The notes: generated from the sequence alone by a model not told the origin. Positions 23,913 through 33,448 are shown, counted from the stretch's first letter. The stretch: 64,000 nucleotides of DNA from Chitinophagaceae bacterium UBA1930 (GCA_002337145.1 DDFK01000001.1:1695104-1759103), one strand, 5' to 3'. Numbers and translations: made by a program.

Positions 23913-24283
23913 ACTAATAGATTTTATGATGTTTAAAAGTTAATTCAAAATGGTTCCTACTTTTTATAGGGCATCACAATCGGCAGTGTGTATATGGCAG
24001 AAAAATCGAAAGAGAGTAACTGAACAACCTATCTTTTAAAAACTACCCCAGAATGGGTTTTAGATATACTTTGTTGTTTCTGAAATCAAAAGTACGGTGC
24101 GGTTTGTAGCGTTTCAACACAAGTTATTTGCTATTTAAACATGGTAAACGGGTATAAAAAAAAATGAAACCCTTTACTGTAAAGGGTTTCATCAAAAAAA
24201 GCTTATCATGCCCAACCGTAATTAAGGGCTTTAAAAAACAGTAGCGTTAACATTTTAGTAATCAATAAACAGCGAGGTGTGGT
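23913..24283. other. Intergenic region between two minus-strand genes
   Basis: No gene seen. It contains the terminator 24164-24192 of the upstream minus-strand gene and presumably the promoter of 23502-23912; no clear TAnnTTTG box was found. The rest is AT-rich without obvious repeats. Confidence 0.5.
24164..24192 (-). terminator. Terminator of the phytase-like lipoprotein gene
   Basis: ATGAAACCCTT pairs with AAGGGTTTCAT across TACTGTA. On the minus strand it is followed by a nine-T run. It lies about 90 bases after the stop of 24284-25444. Confidence 0.8.
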
Positions 24284-25444
24284 TTATTCCACAACTTCAA
24301 ATAACCAGAACTGTGTTGTTTGATTGGTGTCAAAATTATTGTCGGCTACAAAAACCAATGAACGGTGGCCATTGGACAAACGTGGGCCAAAAGTTACGCC
24401 CTCAATATTGTCAACAAAAAGGCCAAGTGTATTAAAGTCCAGCAACAGCTTCTTGGTAATGGGCTTTTGTACCGGGTGCTGCTTAATGGAAGGGTTGTTT
24501 GAAATATCTTCCGCACTGCTTGCATCTGCAATATATACACGTATGTCCGATGGCTTCCTGCCTTTGGAATAGCCACGCTCAATTACCAGGAACTTATTAT
24601 TGCCAATAGACATGATATCCGAAACACCATTTATTTTGAATGCATCGGCAGGTATGGGAGCAAAAGGCACGGCATCTATTTCATACGCATACTGTGCCAC
24701 CTGCTTTTTTGTTTTGGTATCAAATTTTATGAAACGTATCCACGCTGTTGAGTCACCAAGACCAGCTTTTAAACCATCTTCATACAAAGGCTCTTCCACA
24801 TTTACAAACAGGTACCGGTAGTTATCGGTAAAGTCAAGTCCTTCAAAAACACTGTTATGCCTTGGGCCCTTTTCAATTGGCTGGTAATGCATATTGGCGG
24901 GCAGTTCAAAACTGTCCTTATACACACCGTTCCTGTCCATAATAACAATAGTGGGCTGCTGTATTTCCAGTGTACCATCCTTCTTTGCATGTCGCTGCCC
25001 TTCTGTGCCATACACTAGCTCATTCTTTAATGGGTTCAAACGCATCGATTCAAGGTCGGCAGAGTGTATCCTGTCTTTCGTAATATCCGGGTACTGCTTG
25101 CCTTCTTTGTTCAATAAAAAAGTCACATTGGTAAATGACACGCTGTCAATACCTTTTTCCTTCAAATAAATTTTGGCTGTATAATACCTTGCGGGGCTAA
25201 GGGCCGATGGGTCATCGCAGATTATATAATACTCATCGTTCTTGGCATTATAGTCAATGCCCGAAAGACCACCAACAACAGTGCCTTTAAAGTTCATGTT
25301 GTGGGGTATGTTGTATTCGCCCAAAAGTTTTATGCCCTTTATCTCAACGGGCTCGGGATTGCTTGTAAGCTTTTTGTTTGTGGAGCAGGAAAAAGAAAGG
25401 ATACCAACAAGTGTAACAAATACCAAGGCAAGCCGCTTTTGCAT
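24284..25444 (-). CDS. Esterase-like activity of phytase family lipoprotein
   Basis: A 386-residue protein with a lipoprotein signal (LALVFVTLVGILSFSCSTNK; lipobox SFSC). The mature part matches the phytase-like domain (PF13449-type) of beta-propeller proteins: TVVGGLSGIDYNAKNDEYYI, SADLESMRLNP, NSVFEGLDFTDNYRYLFVNV and VDNIEGVTFGPRLSNGHRSL. These Asp-rich turns are thought to bind metal. Members are named for esterase-like activity, but substrates are generally unknown. It should be anchored in a cell-envelope membrane. Single-gene unit with its own terminator. Confidence 0.85.
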   Translation of the reverse strand: MQKRLALVFVTLVGILSFSCSTNKKLTSNPEPVEIKGIKLLGEYNIPHNMNFKGTVVGGLSGIDYNAKNDEYYIICDDPSALSPARYYTAKIYLKEKGIDSVSFTNVTFLLNKEGKQYPDITKDRIHSADLESMRLNPLKNELVYGTEGQRHAKKDGTLEIQQPTIVIMDRNGVYKDSFELPANMHYQPIEKGPRHNSVFEGLDFTDNYRYLFVNVEEPLYEDGLKAGLGDSTAWIRFIKFDTKTKKQVAQYAYEIDAVPFAPIPADAFKINGVSDIMSIGNNKFLVIERGYSKGRKPSDIRVYIADASSAEDISNNPSIKQHPVQKPITKKLLLDFNTLGLFVDNIEGVTFGPRLSNGHRSLVFVADNNFDTNQTTQFWLFEVVE

Positions 25445-25532
25445 GTGTAGTTATTTGTTGTAAAGTTGAAGAAAGAAATTGAATTATTGGCTCAATAAAT
25501 TTTTGTTACCAGCGGTGTGGAAGCATTCAACT

Positions 25533-25549
25533 TTACTGGCCCCGCTAGC
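25533..25549. repeat. 17-bp inverted repeat flanking psuG (copy 1)
   Basis: TTACTGGCCCCGCTAGC, followed by TAGCGGG so that CCCGCTAGCTAGCGGG forms a perfect palindrome. The same 17 bases occur inverted at 26647-26663. Confidence 0.6.
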
Positions 25550-25630
25550 TAGCGGGACACCCATCTGGGTCTGTACTTGGGCCGAACTTTTATATAGGCG
25601 TAGGACAAAAAGTTTTTAATGGAAACTCAG

Positions 25631-26539
25631 TCATTCAAACAATGCAACTGCTATTTCCGCACCGGCTTTAGCATTGTGTTTTATCAATGCAATATTGGCA
25701 TCCAGGCTCTCGCCCTGAGTATGCTGTGCTATGTATTGCAATAAAAATGGGGTTACTTCCTTGCCTTTAATACCGGCGGTTTGTGCGGCAGCCAATGCCT
25801 GTAAAATATGCTGTTCCATTTCATGTTGCGGTACTTCGTCTGCAGCAGCAATGGGGTTGGCAACCATTACGGAGCCCTCTAGGCCCAACTGCCACTTGGT
25901 TTGCAGCATGGCTGCTATTTCTTTGGCTGTATCCAAACGCAAGGGTGTATTGAAACCGCTTTGTCTTGAGTAAAAACTAGGGAATGCATCCTGGCCAATG
26001 GTTACAACGGGTATGCCTTTGGTTTCCAGGTATTCGAGCGTTAAACCAATATCCAGTATGGACTTTACGCCGGCACTTACCACAGCAACATTTGTTTGCC
26101 CCATTTCTGTTAAGTCGGCAGATATGTCCAAGCTGTTCTCTGCCCCACGGTGCACACCGCCAATGCCACCGGTTACAAAAATCTTTATACCTGCCATGCT
26201 TGCAATACGCATGGTAGCAGCAACGGTTGTGGCCCCATATAGCTTTTGAGAAACAACATAAGGCATATCTCTTAAGCTTACTTTCCAAACATGTTCCTCT
26301 TTGCCAAATGTTTCTATTTCTTGTGTGGATAGGCCAACGCAACATTTGCCATTGATGATGGCAATGGTTGCAGGCACTGCCCCATTGTCCCTAACCACCT
26401 GCTCTACGGCCAAAGCTGTTTCCACGTTTTTTGGGTAAGGCATACCATGCGAAATAATGGTACTTTCTAACGCAACAACAGGTTTGTTTTGTTGCAATGC
26501 CGCTGCTACTTCAGGGGCTATTTGTAAAAATGGGTTCAT
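25631..26539 (-). CDS. psuG: Pseudouridine-5'-phosphate glycosidase
   Basis: PsuG reversibly splits the C-glycosidic bond of pseudouridine 5'-phosphate to uracil and ribose 5-phosphate in pseudouridine salvage. The 302-residue length fits. Family motifs are VVALESTIISHGMPYPKN, VGLSTQEIE, KLYGATTVAATMRIASMAGI, IFVTGGIGGVHRG, the DISADL and VAVVSAGVKSILDI segments with the catalytic Lys, and EYLETKGIPVVTIG. A PfkB-type kinase gene follows upstream on the same strand and would supply the phosphorylated substrate. The pair lies 148 bases apart and is separated by one copy of a 17-bp repeat. Confidence 0.95.
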   Translation of the reverse strand: MNPFLQIAPEVAAALQQNKPVVALESTIISHGMPYPKNVETALAVEQVVRDNGAVPATIAIINGKCCVGLSTQEIETFGKEEHVWKVSLRDMPYVVSQKLYGATTVAATMRIASMAGIKIFVTGGIGGVHRGAENSLDISADLTEMGQTNVAVVSAGVKSILDIGLTLEYLETKGIPVVTIGQDAFPSFYSRQSGFNTPLRLDTAKEIAAMLQTKWQLGLEGSVMVANPIAAADEVPQHEMEQHILQALAAAQTAGIKGKEVTPFLLQYIAQHTQGESLDANIALIKHNAKAGAEIAVALFE

Positions 26540-26646
26540 CTTATTCTGGTTTTAGTGGCATATAAAGCTGCTACCAAACGGATGTCTTTAGTCTTCTCGG
26601 CATCCCAAAGTTTGGTCATTATTGAACGCTGGTAGGTGCCCCGATG

Positions 26647-26663
26647 GCTAGCGGGGCCAGTAA
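26647..26663. repeat. 17-bp inverted repeat flanking psuG (copy 2)
   Basis: Reverse complement of 25533-25549. Here it is part of a different hairpin, GCCCCG (26638-26643) with CGGGGC (26652-26657). It lies between psuG and the kinase gene. Confidence 0.6.
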
Positions 26664-26687
26664 TGCCCAGCTATGTTTGACAGCCTG

Positions 26688-27629
26688 TTACAAGAAACTC
26701 CTGGATGTATAGTATTTGCTTACCAATGACAACAGCTTATCCTGGTTTAAATGTGTGGCTATGGCACCGTTTACCTGTAAAATTTCTGCACTTAGTGTAT
26801 GGGCAACCTTAAGGCTCTCCTCATCATCCATGCCCAGGTATTTTGCAAGCACCCAACCGCTCAGGCTTCCGTCGCCGGCACCTGTAACGTCGCGTATGTC
26901 GGTTACTTCGGGGGCAGCCAGGTCATAAGTCTGGTCTTTGGTAAACAGCATAGAGCCTTTGATGCCACGGTGCAGCCATATTTTTTCCACGCCACGACCT
27001 AATATTTCCTGTGCGTTTTCTTCAATGGTCTTTCCGCCGTTACTGCACATAGCAGGCAATTCATCTTCGTTGGGTGTAACCAGGTGCACGCCTTGCAGGT
27101 TCATTTTTGCAAACTTTTGGGCAGGCGGAACGGAAACGGGCTCTATGATAAAGGGAATATGTTTTCTGCCACAGAAATGGGCCAGCCAGGCTACGGTTTC
27201 GGTATCGATGTTTGCGTCGGCAATAATAGTAAATGCCGATGCCAAAAGGGCTTCGTGTTGTTGCAGGTGCTGTGGTGTAATACTGTCCAACGAAGTATTC
27301 GTAAGCAGAGCGGTAAACAGAGAGCGGTCGTAATTCAGAATGCCTGTGTATTTGCCCGTAAGCGAGTGGTTGGTAATGGAAGCATCCAACTGGATGTTTA
27401 CGTATCCACAAATGGTTTTTAGCCAGTCGCCCTCGCCATCATTTCCAAAAACACTGATCAACTGTACGGGAACGCCCAATAGGGCAAGCTGGTGGGCAAT
27501 GTTTCTTGCAACGCCACCTGCACTTCTATGCACGGTTGCATCGTTGGTAGTTGCCATGAGCATGGGGTGATGGGCACTGTACAGCTCATCTACCAAGGCG
27601 GCACCAATACATATAACAGGTTTATTCAT
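26688..27629 (-). CDS. PfkB-family carbohydrate kinase, probable pseudouridine kinase
   Basis: A 313-residue ribokinase-like protein. It starts MNKPVICIGAALVDELYSAH and has the N-terminal signature GGVARNIAHQLALLGVPVQL, then IRDVTGAGDGSLSGWVLAKY with the catalytic Asp of PfkB signature 2. I chose ATG 27629: the extension to 27692 is not family-like. Because it lies directly upstream of psuG on the same strand, its substrate is most likely pseudouridine (PsuK role), but other nucleosides or sugars cannot be excluded from sequence alone. Confidence 0.85.
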   Translation of the reverse strand: MNKPVICIGAALVDELYSAHHPMLMATTNDATVHRSAGGVARNIAHQLALLGVPVQLISVFGNDGEGDWLKTICGYVNIQLDASITNHSLTGKYTGILNYDRSLFTALLTNTSLDSITPQHLQQHEALLASAFTIIADANIDTETVAWLAHFCGRKHIPFIIEPVSVPPAQKFAKMNLQGVHLVTPNEDELPAMCSNGGKTIEENAQEILGRGVEKIWLHRGIKGSMLFTKDQTYDLAAPEVTDIRDVTGAGDGSLSGWVLAKYLGMDDEESLKVAHTLSAEILQVNGAIATHLNQDKLLSLVSKYYTSRSFL

Positions 27630-27747
27630 GGCGGCAAATATAATAAGAGTGGTTGAGGGTATAAAATGAAAGCAGCCATACCAGTTTAGCACATTGTGTT
27701 TTTGTTATAAAATGGATGCTTATGTTTATGTAGTATTTTACCAAAGC

Positions 27748-30711
27748 ATGAGAATCCTGACCCCACTACTACTGCTTTTTTGCTTTTCTGTAACTTCTGG
27801 CTTTACGCAGGAGTTCAATTTCATTAATATAAATACGGATATGGGGCTCCCCTCCAACGAGAGTTATAGGATTGCCCAGGATGCAAAAGGGTATATCTGG
27901 ATTTCGACACAGGCAGGGCTGGTTAAATACAACTCAAAGGAGTTTGTTTTGTTTAATGCAGAGAAGGGAATGCCTTTTAATGATGTATATGCGTTGGATG
28001 CAGATGATAAAGGGAGGATATGGTTTGCAACAGGTAGTTGGGATGTTGGCTACATCCTGAATGATAGTGTGCATGTTTTGCCGAAGCTGGATTTTCACAA
28101 TGAAAAAACTCGATTATCTGACTTTGTTTATAAACTGAAATGCAATAAGTCTACGAATACAGTATATGTTTCGGCACGTCACCAGACAATTGAGGTTTTT
28201 GAAAAAGACGGCAAGTTTCTATCAAGGGAAGTGGATCCTTTACAAAGGGATAGGGACTTAGTGCTTTTGAAGAGCGATAAGGAATATTATATAGCCAATT
28301 TTTTTAACCTTGAACGACATCGGTTAAGAAGCAAGACCCCGCCGCTTTTGCATTTGTCGGACACAGATTCCTTATCCCTTCCGCTAGAACCTGTTACTAC
28401 TTTTTTTTCAGAGAGTTTTGTTGGGAGACTTAAAAACAACCAGCTAGCTTTAAGTGTTTTAAACAGTGTGGTTGTTATAACAAGTACAGGCCATGTTGTA
28501 CAGTCAAAACAGTTGCCAGCCCAAATACATAGCCTATATACCGATTCAAAAAACAACCTCTGGGTTGGCTGCAAAAAAAATGGGTTATTCTTTTTTGAAA
28601 ATGGCGATCTAAACACGAAGCCGCTGCATTTGTTAGACGGCTTAAGTGTTAGTAATATTATTGAGGATGCAGAACATGGTATATGGGTTACAACTCTTGA
28701 GAATGGGGTTTTTTATTGCAGCAACAATGGGGTTTCTGTTGCACAGCCATTGTTTGATATACAACATGGCATTGATTTTTGTAAAGTAGAAGATGGGAAA
28801 CTTTGGTTGAATAACAACACAACAGCATTGGCTATTATTGATAAAACATCTACGATAATTACCCAGCTTCTAAATGACAGAAATATAAAGGTTACCGATG
28901 TAATTACTGCCAAAGATGGATATATAGTTACAACGGCTACAACAGCCTATTACCTCGATAAGGCGTTTAAAAATGTAAAAAAAATACAATATAATAAGAA
29001 CACGTTTATGGGGGCCCAGGGTTTAATAAAGACCTTGCGGAATGAAACCATGCTGTATAATAATATTTCATTTTATACAGTAAATAGTCAATCCATAGTT
29101 AGTCCTCCAGCAGTAGAAAATTCCGTTAAAATAAAGCATGCGATTGCACTGGAAAACGATGTTATTCTGTTTGGCAATAAACAGGGCATTTATAGATCGG
29201 TAAATAAAAAACCAGCCGATAAGATAGAAACCCGGGCCGCCAAACTGGTGCATGATGTAAATAAATTATACAGAGACAGTTACAATAATATTTGGGTTGC
29301 TGCCAATAACGATACCGTATTGGTGCTGGACAAAAATTTTAACCTTAGGGTGGCCATACCGCTGGTGCAAAAAAACACCAGTTGCAGAAGTGTGCTGCAA
29401 ATAGATGCAAACATTTTTTTCCTGAGTACGAATATGGGCCTGCTTCAAGTAACATTTAGCGACAGCACATTCAAAAAATATGGGGAGCAATATTTTGAAA
29501 AATCAAATGGCTTATCGTCAAGTGATATTTACAATGTTGTGCAGTTTAGGGGAAGCTATTATGTAAGTACTTCTAAGGGCCTGTGTTCATTTAAGCAACC
29601 ATCAGATCTAAAGTACAGCAACAGCCCCAACACAATTATCAGCAGCATTAGTGTTAACGACAGCTTGATGCTATTGCCACATACTGCTGATTTTTCGTAC
29701 AAACAAAACAGTATTTCGTTTCATGTGGATGCACTGGCCTTTAAGAAAATGGGACAACGTGGTTCATTTTATAAGTACCGCCTAGAAGGCTGGGATGATG
29801 AATTTAAAATAGCTACCGGCAGCACGGTTGACTACGATAACCTGCCACCCGGGGAATATAAATTTATAGCCAAGACCTTTTATGACGACAATGTAGAAGA
29901 CACAACCCCTGCAGAATTTTCATTTACCATAAAACCTGCATTCTGGCAAACATGGTGGGGCGTTGCATCAATAGCCATAGCCATTGCCACAGCAATTGTT
30001 TTGTTTGTACAATGGAGGATCAAAAAAATAAGACTTGTTGAAAAAGAGAAAACCAAAGTAAGCCAAACCATTGCCGAATACAAGTTCACAGCACTAAAGG
30101 CACAAATGGATCCCCATTTTGTATTCAACAGCATCAATGTAATCCAGAACCTGATTCTTGAAAAGGATAAAATAGAAGCTTACAACTCGCTCAACAAGTT
30201 TTCGCATCTGATAAGAATGATATTGAACCAATCAGACTCTGCCTTTTCAACTCTGGAAGAAGAGCTGGCCCTGATAAAGTTGTATATAGAATTGAACCAA
30301 CTGCGTATTGAATACCCATTTACATTCAACTCGGAAATAGCCCCCGATTTATTGACCATTGCCGTACCAAGCCTCCTCATACAGCCATTTATAGAAAATG
30401 CGTTGTGGCATGGCATACTTCCGTTCAAAGGGAAGAAAGTGGGTAGAATTAATTTGACAATCTTTTCGGAAAAAAAAGATGTAATTGCAATACGCATACA
30501 GGACAATGGCATTGGCAGGGCCGCATCAGCGGCAAGCAAACCTTTATCAACACATACTTCCAAAGGTATCGAGCTGATAAAGGAAAGATTGAAGGCATAT
30601 CAATCGATGAATGATAACTGCTTGGCAGAGTTGAATATTGTTGACCTTGAAGAAAACGGGGAGCCAACAGGAACACTTGTTGAAATGAAAATAACCGTAT
30701 CCGATGAATAA
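27748..30711 (+). CDS. Sensor histidine kinase with two-component-regulator propeller (LytS-type)
   Basis: A 987-residue membrane sensor. After a signal peptide (ILTPLLLLFCFSVTSGFTQ) come propeller repeats of the Reg_prop type (GLPSNESYRIAQDAKGYIWI; GMPFNDVYALDADDKGRIWF), a Y_Y_Y-like beta domain (GSFYKYRLEGWDDEFKIATG), one transmembrane helix (WWGVASIAIAIATAIVLFV) and a His_kinase domain. ALKAQMDPHFVFNSINVIQN carries the phospho-acceptor His, and VPSLLIQPFIENALWHG and IQDNGIGRAA belong to the ATP-binding lobe. The start at 27748 is chosen because it begins the signal peptide. It overlaps the LytTR regulator gene by 8 bases, so the two form a translationally coupled two-component system. Its ligand is unknown. 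Confidence 0.92.
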   Translation: MRILTPLLLLFCFSVTSGFTQEFNFININTDMGLPSNESYRIAQDAKGYIWISTQAGLVKYNSKEFVLFNAEKGMPFNDVYALDADDKGRIWFATGSWDVGYILNDSVHVLPKLDFHNEKTRLSDFVYKLKCNKSTNTVYVSARHQTIEVFEKDGKFLSREVDPLQRDRDLVLLKSDKEYYIANFFNLERHRLRSKTPPLLHLSDTDSLSLPLEPVTTFFSESFVGRLKNNQLALSVLNSVVVITSTGHVVQSKQLPAQIHSLYTDSKNNLWVGCKKNGLFFFENGDLNTKPLHLLDGLSVSNIIEDAEHGIWVTTLENGVFYCSNNGVSVAQPLFDIQHGIDFCKVEDGKLWLNNNTTALAIIDKTSTIITQLLNDRNIKVTDVITAKDGYIVTTATTAYYLDKAFKNVKKIQYNKNTFMGAQGLIKTLRNETMLYNNISFYTVNSQSIVSPPAVENSVKIKHAIALENDVILFGNKQGIYRSVNKKPADKIETRAAKLVHDVNKLYRDSYNNIWVAANNDTVLVLDKNFNLRVAIPLVQKNTSCRSVLQIDANIFFLSTNMGLLQVTFSDSTFKKYGEQYFEKSNGLSSSDIYNVVQFRGSYYVSTSKGLCSFKQPSDLKYSNSPNTIISSISVNDSLMLLPHTADFSYKQNSISFHVDALAFKKMGQRGSFYKYRLEGWDDEFKIATGSTVDYDNLPPGEYKFIAKTFYDDNVEDTTPAEFSFTIKPAFWQTWWGVASIAIAIATAIVLFVQWRIKKIRLVEKEKTKVSQTIAEYKFTALKAQMDPHFVFNSINVIQNLILEKDKIEAYNSLNKFSHLIRMILNQSDSAFSTLEEELALIKLYIELNQLRIEYPFTFNSEIAPDLLTIAVPSLLIQPFIENALWHGILPFKGKKVGRINLTIFSEKKDVIAIRIQDNGIGRAASAASKPLSTHTSKGIELIKERLKAYQSMNDNCLAELNIVDLEENGEPTGTLVEMKITVSDE

Positions 30712-31468
30712 AACAGGCGTTGAAATTTTGATTGTTGATGACGAGGCCTCCAGTAGGGGCGTATTGAACAAACTATTACACGAAATTGTTCCGGTACCCT
30801 TTTCTATTAAGGAAGCCAAAAATGTAGACGAGGCATTGCTGGTATTAAGACAAAGTAGTGTCGACATTCTTTTTCTGGATGTGCAAATGCCCGAGCAGAC
30901 CGGGCTTGATTTGTTAAGGCAACTGGACATTATCAGCTTCGAAATAATCTTTGTTACCGGGTATGACAAATATGCCGTACATGCCTTCCGCTTTAATGCG
31001 GTAGATTATTTGCTGAAACCAGTAGAAATAGAAGAACTGAAAACGGCTGTAACCAAGGCCCTGTCCAGGGTTGCCCAAAAGAAAAACAGTGCATTAAGCA
31101 TTGCCCACTTACTGCCCGTTTTGGATGGTGCAGTAAATGGAAAAAAAGTGGCCGTGCATGTGGGCGAAAAAGTTGTTTTTGTTGACGTGACAAGCATTAG
31201 CCATATCATTGCAAATGACAACTATTCAGAAATAACCACCGCCGAAAAACGGAAATTCGTAACCCCTCGGGTACTGAAAGAATTTGAGCTTTACTTACAG
31301 CCCATGCCGTTTTTTATAAGGATAAGTAGGGGAGTTATTATCAATACAAACTGCATACTGTCGTACTCAAAGGATTTTCCCTGCATCGTGGAACTTAAAA
31401 CAGGATCCAGTTTTGAAATAAGCAGGAGAAAGAAAGCCGAAGTGTTAAAACAGCTACCCATACTATAA
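30704..31468 (+). CDS. LytTR-family response regulator
   Basis: A 254-residue regulator. Its receiver domain has the acidic pair in ILIVDDEASSRG, the phospho-acceptor Asp in VDILFLDVQMPEQTG, the Thr in IIFVTGYDKYAVHAF and Lys in VDYLLKPVEIEEL. The C-terminal LytTR DNA-binding domain has FVDVTSISHIIANDNYSEIT and FIRISRGVIINTNCILSYSK. It is the cognate regulator of the upstream kinase (8-base overlap). LytTR proteins bind paired 9-bp direct repeats; I did not identify such a site with confidence. Target genes are unknown. Confidence 0.94.
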   Translation: MNKTGVEILIVDDEASSRGVLNKLLHEIVPVPFSIKEAKNVDEALLVLRQSSVDILFLDVQMPEQTGLDLLRQLDIISFEIIFVTGYDKYAVHAFRFNAVDYLLKPVEIEELKTAVTKALSRVAQKKNSALSIAHLLPVLDGAVNGKKVAVHVGEKVVFVDVTSISHIIANDNYSEITTAEKRKFVTPRVLKEFELYLQPMPFFIRISRGVIINTNCILSYSKDFPCIVELKTGSSFEISRRKKAEVLKQLPIL

Positions 31469-31618
31469 CAGGATTGTGCTAAAAACCGAGTAAATGGTAA
31501 CGGTTTTTACAGGTAAGTAAAGGTACTTTGTACTGCATTTTCGTGCTACTAATAGCGTTGAAAACAGCAAGCATTTGTATTAGTTTAAGAGTACTTTCCG
31601 TGGGGGTTATGTACTTTG

Positions 31619-31646
31619 AAAACGGTCCTGATGGACCGTTTTTATT
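31619..31646. terminator. Rho-independent terminator between converging genes
   Basis: AAAACGGTCC (31619-31628) pairs with GGACCGTTTT (31633-31642) across TGAT, followed by T-rich sequence. It lies 150 bases after the LytTR gene and directly abuts the stop of the minus-strand regulator. Confidence 0.85.
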
Positions 31647-32318
31647 TTATCCCCCATTCTCAATTACATAAATGCCCCTTGTTACTGCGTACGTAATGAT
31701 GCCAGCAATGCTTTTGGCCCCAATTTTATCCATGATACGTACCCTATGCCCTTCAACAGTACGTTTACTGATACCGAACCGATGACCAATTTCCTTACTG
31801 GACAGTTCCTGGCATATTAATCGCATAATTTCCTTTTCCCTTTCGCTTAGCTGAATGGCGGCAACGGGTTTATAAATAGAAGGCTGGTTGCGTGAAACCA
31901 ACCGGGTAAGCCTGTCCGAAATCTCCTTGCAGAAATAGGGTTTGCCTCTTTCTATGGTTTCAATGGCTGCCACCAGTTCCTCCCTTGTGGCATTTTTCAA
32001 AAGATAACCAATGGCCCCTGCATCCAGCATATCGACCACTAGGCTTTCCTGTCCAAACATGGACAACACCAATATGCGTACACCGGGAACATCCCTACAT
32101 AATTGAATGGTTGCTTCAATGCCATCTGTTTCCGGCATCATAATGTCGGTAATAACAACATCCGGTTGCAGCTCCTTTACAATAGCAATTAGCTCTGTAC
32201 CATTTTTTGCATCGCCCAGTATTTTAATATGCTTCACCGGCTGAAGAACGGCTTTCAGGCCTTCCCTAAAAATGCAATGGTCATCGGCCAAAACAATACT
32301 AATGGTTTTCTGTAACAT
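31647..32318 (-). CDS. NarL/FixJ-type response regulator
   Basis: A 223-residue regulator with a receiver domain (SIVLADDHCIFREGLKAVL; phospho-acceptor Asp in VVITDIMMPETDG; Lys in IGYLLKNATREEL) and a LuxR-type HTH (LSEREKEIMRLICQELSSKE; GISKRTVEGHRVRIMDKIG). No histidine kinase gene adjoins it, so it is an orphan regulator whose partner lies elsewhere. The upstream 560 bases hold no other convincing gene. In Bacteroidota such orphan regulators often work with soluble or membrane 7TMR-type kinases encoded distantly. Confidence 0.93.
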   Translation of the reverse strand: MLQKTISIVLADDHCIFREGLKAVLQPVKHIKILGDAKNGTELIAIVKELQPDVVITDIMMPETDGIEATIQLCRDVPGVRILVLSMFGQESLVVDMLDAGAIGYLLKNATREELVAAIETIERGKPYFCKEISDRLTRLVSRNQPSIYKPVAAIQLSEREKEIMRLICQELSSKEIGHRFGISKRTVEGHRVRIMDKIGAKSIAGIITYAVTRGIYVIENGG

Positions 32319-32880
32319 GGTTTAACGGTATTAGGGTTTCAACACCTTGCTCCTAAAACGGTTTGTATATGTAACCCGGTAGTATTGGGTTACAGTTAAG
32401 CTCCATGTACGCAAACGCAGGCAGGCAAGCATAACCTATTGAAATGGATAAGTCCGTTAGCTATAGCGTATATAAAATGTTCATTAGTCAGTCAATACCT
32501 TACAACCTAACAGAAGTTAATATTATGCGAACCCACAAACAGCAGTACATAGTTGATCACAATACCGGTTTTAGTATCCTAAGTTCATTTTTTGATAAAA
32601 ACAAGTACGGGGTATTTACACGCAGTACTTACACCCGCTCCTGTGGCTAGGAACAGCATGTTAAGTATAGTGGTAGGTGGTTAACAGGAATAAGTAAATA
32701 TAAAAAACTAAATTATAATATGTTGCCATTGCTTAAGACACCTGCCAAAGTTTGCCCATTACAGGCAGCAAGCAAAACTGGCCAACGCAGTTGCTACTAA
32801 CAAAAGCATTATAAATAAAAACAATGTAAATAATGGGAGTGTATAACAGAACAAATAAAACGTATGCCCCACAAAAGCAA
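32319..32880. other. Intergenic region with a doubtful small frame
   Basis: About 560 bases between two minus-strand genes. A plus-strand frame at 32444-32650 (68 codons; an internal ATG at 32525 starts MRTHKQQYIVDHNTG) has modest protein character but no recognisable family, and I do not call it. The promoter of the NarL-type regulator should be here on the minus strand, but no clear box was found. Confidence 0.4.
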
Positions 32881-33246
32881 TTAGCTTTTTGCCCCCTTTT
32901 TAAGTGTATTCAATTCGTCTTCCAGTTTTCGGTAACTCTCCAACTGATGCATGTAAAGCCGCCAATAAAAATCCCGCTGCTTCACTGCCTCTTCTAATGT
33001 TTGCGGCGTAACCAAATAGGTTGGGTCCTCTTCCAAAACCAATTGCTGCTTTGGCTCACCCAAATCGGCAGAAAAATCATAGTTAATGGCCTTTCCATAC
33101 TTTTTCAATATGAGTAGCGACAAGTTGGGCTGACGGGTATGGTAATAGTAGGTATTACGTGAAGAATAGTGCATCTTTTGCATAAGGGTGTCTATGCCAA
33201 TGCCCGACTCCTTTACAGCAGTCTTTAGAATTTCACCTTTATGCAC
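32881..33246 (-). CDS. Small HTH DNA-binding protein with coiled-coil tail
   Basis: A 121-residue protein. The N-terminus (GEILKTAVKESGIGIDTLMQ then SSRNTYYYHTRQPNLSLLIL) reads as an XRE-like helix-turn-helix in which the recognition helix is rich in Tyr and Asn. The C-terminal half (VKQRDFYWRLYMHQLESYRK) is predicted to form a coiled coil, probably for dimerisation. Similar proteins occur widely in Bacteroidota as phage-repressor-like regulators. Upstream of the start are two direct copies of GCACAGAA 40 bases apart and an inverted TTCTGT, which may be its own operator. Confidence 0.75.
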   Translation of the reverse strand: MHKGEILKTAVKESGIGIDTLMQKMHYSSRNTYYYHTRQPNLSLLILKKYGKAINYDFSADLGEPKQQLVLEEDPTYLVTPQTLEEAVKQRDFYWRLYMHQLESYRKLEDELNTLKKGAKS

Positions 33247-33290
33247 AGAATTTTTGATAAAATTTAATTTCTGTAAAGAAAAGCACAGAA
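33243..33290 (-). promoter_or_regulatory. Candidate operator of the HTH gene
   Basis: GCACAGAA occurs at 33243-33250 and 33283-33290, exactly 40 bases apart (about four helical turns), with the inverted half-site TTCTGT at 33269-33274 between them. The first copy overlaps the start codon of the HTH gene, which suits autorepression. Confidence 0.4.
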
Positions 33291-33343
33291 ACGTACATAA
33301 ATGAGCACTAAAATAGAACTATTTTCTAAATTTATAGTTCATA

Positions 33344-33375
33344 TTTGTACTATATTGTACAATTTCATACATTTG
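33344..33375 (+). promoter_or_regulatory. Strong match to a Bacteroidota promoter
   Basis: TTTG at 33344-33347, a 20-base spacer, then TACATTTG at 33368-33375 (TAnnTTTG). Transcription would begin near 33382, running to the right into the nested stem-loop 33449-33537. No gene start follows for more than 250 bases. Confidence 0.55.
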
Positions 33376-33448
33376 ACTTTATAATCATAAATCGCGATTC
33401 TTCAATTAAAATTACTTGAAGCATTCGCTTAGAGTCTTGTAACTGAAA

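Noticed and set aside
32444..32650. 68-codon frame upstream of the NarL-type regulator
   Set aside because: No recognisable family, and a weak amino-acid pattern; left as part of the intergenic description.
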